DNA from: Siphonodentalium dalli
Taxonomy: Eukaryota > Mollusca > Scaphopoda > Gadilida > Siphonodentaliidae
DNA length: 64,000 bases
Direction: 5' to 3'
Assembly (NCBI GenBank): GCA_032622095.1
Contig: CP136064.1
Coordinates: 182,202,209-182,266,208, forward strand
The translations under genes and the position numbers were made by a program. Below the pieces are notes generated by a model. That model saw only the letters and a program-made list of their open reading frames with translations, was not told where the DNA came from and did not search any database. How positions within the stretch are numbered: the first letter of the stretch is position 1; each line of letters begins with the position of its first letter. Below are positions 58,498 to 64,000 of this stretch, one piece after another.

Positions 58498-58730
58498 GTT
58501 ATACCACAGGGGCCTGTAACGCGCGCTCCGCTGTCCGCCCCCTTTTGCGCTGCCCATATACGCCGCCTCTATATACGCGCCTGCTTCACGTTAATGGTAG
58601 TATTATAGAGACTATAAAAACTATAATACTATACCATTAACGTGAAGCAGGCGCGTATATAGACGCGGCGTATATGGGCATGCAAAGGGGGGCGGACAGC
58701 GGAGCGCGTTACAGGCCCCTGTGGTTATAC
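58498..58730. mobile_element. Near-perfect hairpin MITE, 219 bp, with 7-bp TSD
   Basis: CACAGGGGCCTGTAACGCGC (58505) through CGCTCCGCTGTCCGCCCCC, CATATACGCCGC, ATACGCGCCTGCTTCACGTT pairs with the inverse arm ending GGCCCCTGTG at 58723, leaving a loop around GTATTATAGAGACTATAA. GTTATAC flanks both ends (58498-58504, 58724-58730). Arms of about 95 bases differ at only a few sites, and the GC-rich sequence stands out from the AT-rich surroundings. Confidence 0.9.
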
Positions 58731-59195
58731 GAAGAGACCTGACTAAACCATAACCAAACTGAATAAACTTGTATTCGGTTATGCCACTGCATACAAGCAG
58801 AGTAAGACATTATTCACAGCAGTCTAACTATTCATATACGCTTGCGGGTTGTACATGTATATATGTCAATATAGTAATCACATGCATATGTCTGGCCAGG
58901 TAGTTGTCCACGACCCATTAATCGCAAAGTATTTTGATCATGAGCTTATCTGCAATTAATAGGAGATAACCTATTCGTACCAGTCAGTACAAACGTATCA
59001 ATATTAGATTTATCCACCTTTGTCTAACTGGTTTCAAGTTTATATTCAGTAATACCAATGAATTTTGGTTTCTGCTATGACATATAAACAAACAGATAAT
59101 ATGATACCAGAAAAAATATGCATGCATCAGATGGCCTATAAACTATTTTACAAGATTTAACAACTTATATTTGGAAAATATTATAATTATATGCA
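58731..59195. other. Unassigned sequence
   Basis: Nothing recognised. Confidence 0.3.
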
Positions 59196-59790
59196 AGTCA
59201 TGTTATTGCAGGCACAATGTTGAAATTCTTGCAAGTTAAGGGTTAATAGCGGCACTTCTGTGTGACCACGGCCTTCGTCCGTGGGTGTGTGAGTTTTCAT
59301 GTGAACCCATCCCAATGATCTGGCCGCTAAAATCACCCGGATTTATGCCCCATGCAGGGCTGGTTCTCTTCATTCGCGAAATATATCGGCGATGTCAGCA
59401 TTTCCAGTGTTAATTGCTGCCATACGTGGCTTTGATGGACAATTCGCACTCGTTTCTTTACGAATGTAGTCGAATGTAGTTCCGCTACTTATATGTGTGG
59501 GAGTTCTTAGTGGTACGATGACATCATGGCGACATGGGTGGGACCGTCAGCAAGTCATGTCATTGCAGACACCATATTGAAATTCTGGCAAGTTATGGGC
59601 TAATATCGGTACTTATGCGTGGCCGCGGCCCCAAACCGTGCGTTTGTGTGTTTTTTCGTGAGATCCCGCACTGTTCTGGTCTCTAAAATCCCGCCTATAC
59701 ACCATGAGGCCGATCTGGGCTGATCCGGGTCCGAACTGCTACAGGCTGCATGGCCTGGGTGGTTTTTAGTCGCACCGGTAATAGGCACCC
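59196..59790. repeat. Two diverged direct copies of a 200-bp block
   Basis: The first copy begins near 59196 and the second near 59550. Shared order: GCAAGTCATGTNATTGCAG, CACNATNTTGAAATTCT, GCAAGTTANGGGNTAATANC, GGCACTTNTG, GACCACGGCC, TGTGTGTTTTCGTG, TCTGGNCNCTAAAATC. Confidence 0.7.
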
Positions 59791-60814
59791 TGTCAATATA
59801 TTTGGGCGGATATTATGAGATTCGGGGCTGGCTTAATATATATGATAACAAAGAAAAAACAATGGTAACCTTGGGCTAATTACATCTACTCGTGTTTGTA
59901 AACAGAGAGACACGGGTGAAATCTATTGGCACAGTGTAAACAAGAAAACCACAATCAGAAATGGTAACACCACCAAGGTCATATTATTAGCCATAAATAT
60001 AAATTATAATATAAAATATATTGGTTACATGAATGCACCTCAGAATTCCGTTAAAACAACTAATCCTTCAAATTATTACAAAAAACTACGTCTTATTACT
60101 GCAGGTTTCTCATTCACCACACCAGAAAACTTCTAAATGCGGATCAAAAATCGGAGGTATTGTGTTCCCGCCAAGAGTGCATGGCACAGCCATTGTTCAT
60201 ACCTAAACGTCGAAAGCAATTAACGCGGTCATAATGTTACACACTGCAACTTTAAGACATCCAGCGAATACACACCCCACGAAAACCCGAAATGTGTTGT
60301 CCTGCGATATATCCCATCGCTTTAGCTCAATTTGCCTTCCTATAATATCCATAAACAAGATCATATATTATATACCCACGATTTTAATTATAGAATATAA
60401 AATATATTGGTTTCGCGAAAGACCAACTCAGAATTCCGTTAAAATAATAATAACAACCAGCACCTAATTAACGAACCGGCGGCCGACTCGAACAACAACT
60501 ATCAGTGAGCTGCAGAACGGAAAATAGCTATAAAAGTTGAAATATAAGACTTACAAATTATCTTTTAAACATTTTTTTGGTAATTGACATAGCTTGTCAC
60601 AAACCAAATATAACATTATTGACAATAAACGAAATTGAAATTCCCAACTACACCTTTTACCGGACTCGGCCTCCTGGTCGCGTAGTTCGACTTTTAAATA
60701 AACCGGAATTTCCCATTCTATAAATAAAACACCCACTGTTAATGTCAGCGCCCCCAGATATATAGAATCTCAAGGACAGCATACACCGGTGGTGTTAATG
60801 AACAGGTTTTAATA
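59791..60814. other. Intergenic with a short direct repeat
   Basis: AATATAAAATATATTGGTT...CTCAGAATTCCGTTAAAA occurs at about 60007-60056 and again at 60394-60442. No gene recognised. Confidence 0.5.
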
Positions 60815-61259
60815 TTAAAGATGCGTAATCCGATTAAGCGCTCCTCAATTACTATTTATTTGGATTCGGGGGGAGGGGTAAACAATATTTGTTTCGAGTC
60901 GAGGAACCCATCTATCAAAGCTCAAGAGTTATTATATATCGATTTTTTAAATCTATTATTTTTCACCATCAAGACATATCAGTGGCCCAGTAAAAAGTCG
61001 ACGGTCTCGGACCAAATTACGGATGAAGATGGATAACTCTAAAATCAAGAGGCTTTGTGTGGATAATAAGGCCAAATTTCGTCGAACAACATGTTGATAA
61101 ATAACACGTTTCGGGCAATTTTATAGTATAGTTGACATTCACTGTGGTTAGGATTCTTTTTGGACAATTAATCGATTCTGATAACTGAAGCGGCATTTCT
61201 AAAAATGTTGTTGGAATCTGATTATATGTGGACCATCGAATCTGATTGAGTACCTTTAA
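60815..61259. mobile_element. TTAA-flanked MITE, copy 3
   Basis: TTAA at 60815-60818 and 61256-61259, with ends AGATGCGTAATCCGATTAAG and (reverse complement) AGGTACTCAATCAGATTCG. Same orientation and family as 17078-17512. Confidence 0.85.
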
Positions 61260-61628
61260 TATCACCCGTTTTGGGCGGGAAAAAAAATAAGAACAATTCT
61301 TACATGTATGTTAAAAAAGGTGTTATTCCTTGAATTTATTGTATTGAGGAGTTGGTTTTCTCATTACAAGCATACTTTTATGAATTCACAATAACTTATA
61401 ATGTTCTTCATCTTACATAATGTTACACAGTGAGCATTTCCTATCTTTACTATCAGGTGTTGGCCTTTTCATGAGTTCAGTTTCTATGGCCAGCCTATGA
61501 GCACTCAGCCTTAATGACGTGAGGAATTTTTTGAAATTTTTGTGTATTCTAAATTTGAGATAACTTAGTGAATTAAAACTCTGAACAAATTTTACAATAT
61601 AACAAAAGTTTATTTCTTTCTACCTTTT
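61260..61628. other. Probable 3' part of an intron upstream of the XPG-like exon
   Basis: AT-rich, with a pyrimidine-rich stretch TTTATTTCTTTCTACCTTTT just before the open frame. Upstream exons were not identified. Confidence 0.4.
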
Positions 61629-62780
61629 GTGCAAGATGACTTATTTTGTAAGTCATCGATAACATCTACAACTGAGGGAAAGAAGCTGATCGGCAATTAT
61701 ATTGCTGCAAATGTTGATAAGTTGCAAGTGAAGAACATCAACATCATCGTTGACAGTGAATTTACTGTATCAGATACCTCTCCAAAATTTTCAACACCAC
61801 TTCACGCAACATATGATTCAAAGGGATTTGCATCCAAGAAGTTTATGGAACAAATTAGGCAGCGAAAGGGTGAGGCCGAGATGGCTCAGATAGAATGGCT
61901 AAAAAACCTTCCAGATGCCCTTGCAGAAGAAGACGCTGTGCTTGCCATGGTGACATCGGCTGACATTGACTCAGTTGTTTTGCATGTATTCGCACTGTCT
62001 TTATTCTGGCCCAGGAATGATAATCAGGATTTCAAATATGATCTGTATATCCTGCTGCAAAAGCAATCGTCAGAAATATACAACATAACAAACCTGATAA
62101 GAAACATAGAACAGAAATATCCTTGGGCGAATGTTGCAGCATCTATATCAATACTCTTGAGCATGGCTGGTAATGATTTCCTTCCGAAATTACATGGTAT
62201 ATATCACCAAAAACTCATTGAGCAGGCAATGAAAAGCCAGGAGTTTTTTGAATCTCTGGTTCAGTATAATATGAACAAGGATGGTGCGAAAATTAACAGA
62301 GATGCCTACATGAGCTTAGTGCAAATGATGTATTCACCAAAGTCCATTCCAGCGGGAAGTCTCACATTCGATGAAGTCCGGCAATATTCTATCAAGAGAC
62401 CTGGCTCTGATACATTCAGACCTCCACATTTCTGGATGCCACCAAAGTCAGCATTGATTCATGTGTGCAACCTTATCGACTTGCACATATCTTACATGTT
62501 TTCCTTGTGGAATCCTGAAGCAGACCTTCCAAATTTCCTCGAAGGTGATAGTATTGTGAAAACGAATGAGGGTTCAACACACAATAATTTTGGAAGTGAA
62601 GTTCACATTTCACATCCAAAGGAATTAATAACAATTGATGACAATTTACTTCAGAATAAAATAAACAAACTCAGAAAAACAAGTTCGAAGCGCCGATCAA
62701 ATGATACTCCACAAAAAGGACTTCGTCGGAAACGCAAACCAATGACATCAACCCCGAAACGTGGACATGAGGGGAAATAA
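61629..62780 (+). CDS. XPG/FEN-1-like nuclease domain protein, probable terminal exon
   Basis: The frame stays open to TAA at 62778-62780, giving 383 residues if read from 61629. That first codon is GTG, and a pyrimidine tract ending TTTTGTGCAAG suggests a 3' splice site near 61644, so the real protein probably has upstream exons. KGEAEMAQIEWL (80-91) followed by AMVTSADIDSVVLH (106-119) matches the XPG-I pattern (E-A-E...D-x-D), supplying acidic metal ligands. LSMAGNDFLPKLHGI (177-191) matches the G-x-D-Y-L-P...GI helix-two-turn-helix that supplies another aspartate and binds DNA. The tail (345-383) is rich in Lys/Arg (KRR, RRKRK), like a nuclear localisation signal. FEN-1-class enzymes cut DNA flaps. 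Related uncharacterised genes in invertebrates are often multi-copy and tied to mobile elements, so host gene versus element gene is open. AATAAA overlaps the stop codon. Confidence 0.65.
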   Translation: MQDDLFCKSSITSTTEGKKLIGNYIAANVDKLQVKNINIIVDSEFTVSDTSPKFSTPLHATYDSKGFASKKFMEQIRQRKGEAEMAQIEWLKNLPDALAEEDAVLAMVTSADIDSVVLHVFALSLFWPRNDNQDFKYDLYILLQKQSSEIYNITNLIRNIEQKYPWANVAASISILLSMAGNDFLPKLHGIYHQKLIEQAMKSQEFFESLVQYNMNKDGAKINRDAYMSLVQMMYSPKSIPAGSLTFDEVRQYSIKRPGSDTFRPPHFWMPPKSALIHVCNLIDLHISYMFSLWNPEADLPNFLEGDSIVKTNEGSTHNNFGSEVHISHPKELITIDDNLLQNKINKLRKTSSKRRSNDTPQKGLRRKRKPMTSTPKRGHEGK

Positions 62781-63581
62781 ACATAATTGTACATACATGT
62801 ACAGCTGATGGGTATAAATATTACACAGATTCATAATATAAACTTTAGTTATAATATAGAGAAATGTTTCAAAAACTTGAAGTACACATCGCATATACGA
62901 CATATACGGAGAGCTAGGATACCATTCGCTTGATTAGATTCTTCTTGTGTATTTGGTGAGTAGCATTTATGCATGTACTCAAACTATATGTATAGCATGA
63001 TGCATGTTTATGAATTATTAGGTCATAATAAGTGAATCAAAACTGGCCTTATATATCAAATCAGAATGAACAGTCTATTAATTTCCATGAGACATCACAA
63101 GTATCAAAACGCTAAACAAAATATAGAATTTTCCGGGATTAAAATTGACTGAATAACCATACAATCGGTACACTCTAAATATGGGCCCCCAACAGGCCCA
63201 GCGCTCAGTTTATTCCACTTAGTGACCTAGCGACAGTTGAATTGTCATAGTAACCGGCATGTGCAATATTGTAACTGATGCAGTTTGTTTTATTGGCAAG
63301 AAACTATGTTTACAGCAATGGAAAAATGTATAAAATACTGCCGTCGGCATAAATTAAAACCTTTTATACCAGAAAACGGACTGACTTACACATTTTGTGA
63401 AATTGAGTTGATTATGTCGCTTTAACCAATGTTTTACAGAATGTATTCCCCACTCAGTTCCAATTATATACATTGGAATGTTCTATTCTTCATTTGTATG
63501 AATGTTCAGATAATGTGAGCGGTCGACAGGCAGATGAAACACCTCCTCCTCCGAGATTGTTCAATGAATTACCATATGTTC
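62781..63581. other. 3' flank of the XPG-like frame
   Basis: No further coding block recognised. Confidence 0.35.
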
Positions 63582-63646
63582 AGATAATAAGTTCAACAAA
63601 CACGTAGCCTATACATGTATAAGGATGTCTGTTGAACTTATTATCT
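63582..63646. repeat. Hairpin with 17-bp perfect arms
   Basis: AGATAATAAGTTCAACA (63582-63598) and TGTTGAACTTATTATCT (63630-63646) around a 31-base loop. The left arm follows ATATGTTC; no target duplication was identified. Confidence 0.85.
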
Positions 63647-64000
63647 TAATATCCATACGAATTACCACTCATCGTAGAGTATCCATTTATCGAAGGGATA
63701 AATAATGGATAATAACTGTGAATGTTATATCTATTCAATTCTGAGAAGTGTTGACACTTTGCACATATATTCTGATAAGGATGCATGAGCTAAAAGACAT
63801 CACTGTATGTTGTAGACCAGGTGTTATAAATTTCACAGACTTCACAGTTTGTGACATCTGTAGAGCAAAATAATTAATTTTGTGCCACGCTGTAGTGATA
63901 CAGTGTTGTGGGGATTTTATTGTATGTTATCAAATTGTTGTGACAGTTTTACTAGGGTTGCCCTGTGGGGGTCATATGTCTGAGAGTGCTAGTAAAATTG
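63647..64000. other. Unassigned sequence to window end
   Basis: Nothing recognised. Confidence 0.3.

Overview
This is a window of an AT-rich, intron-bearing, repeat-dense animal genome. Genes have GT-AG introns of up to 16 kb, and the sequence is packed with non-LTR retrotransposon remnants, MITEs, foldback elements and microsatellites. The style of the repeats (long degenerate families carrying GACAGACGGAC or TGTGTCTG tracts, poly-C/poly-G runs, Helitron-like short elements) is what I would expect of a marine invertebrate, perhaps a mollusc or another lophotrochozoan. That taxonomic guess is an inference. I saw no bacterial operon, rRNA, tRNA or CRISPR array.

One complete gene can be assembled. 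A fold-type II PLP-dependent threonine/serine dehydratase-like enzyme of 332 residues lies on the minus strand in eight coding exons, from the ATG at 43687 down to the stop at 9694. All seven introns are GT-AG and every phase fits. Most of its roughly 33 kb of intron is transposon sequence. A second, terminal-exon-like reading frame at 61629-62780 (+) encodes an XPG/FEN-1-like nuclease domain with a basic tail. Weaker coding candidates are a PIF/Harbinger transposase fragment at the left edge (2-136), an orphan exon-like block (6410-6560, +), and a 51-codon frame with two CxxC pairs (28830-28985, +).

The rest is mobile DNA. From left to right: a hAT-like element with an 8-bp target duplication (904-2172); a decayed non-LTR reverse transcriptase (2.9-4.6 kb, minus); inverted and duplicated blocks at 7.3-13.2 kb; a 7-kb inverted-repeat element filling intron 5 (13.86-20.94 kb) with a second LINE tail inside it; a TA-flanked MITE interrupting a 165-bp tandem array (23.85-25.36 kb); a foldback element ending close to exon 2 (25.43-27.05 kb); a 1.9-kb foldback with 79-bp sub-repeats (29.3-31.26 kb); and a nearly 8-kb inverted-repeat composite (34.9-42.85 kb) that carries two opposed copies of a decayed transposon-associated coding segment. 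Next to exon 1 begins a run of Helitron-like short elements on the minus strand (43.8-47.0 kb), followed by a plus-strand head-to-tail array (49.18-51.0 kb). Between and beyond these are two copies of a foldback family built from dyad-symmetric CTTAAG-centred repeats (47.15-48.2 and 54.4-56.4 kb).

The second CTTAAG copy is nested inside a 5.26-kb element (53112-58370) whose ends begin CACTGTGG and are flanked by a 5-bp duplication, a signature shared with Transib/RAG-type transposons. At least seven TTAA-flanked MITEs, most with AG(A/G)T(A/G)C-like termini, are scattered through the window. Nesting and empty-site comparisons give a partial relative chronology of insertions.
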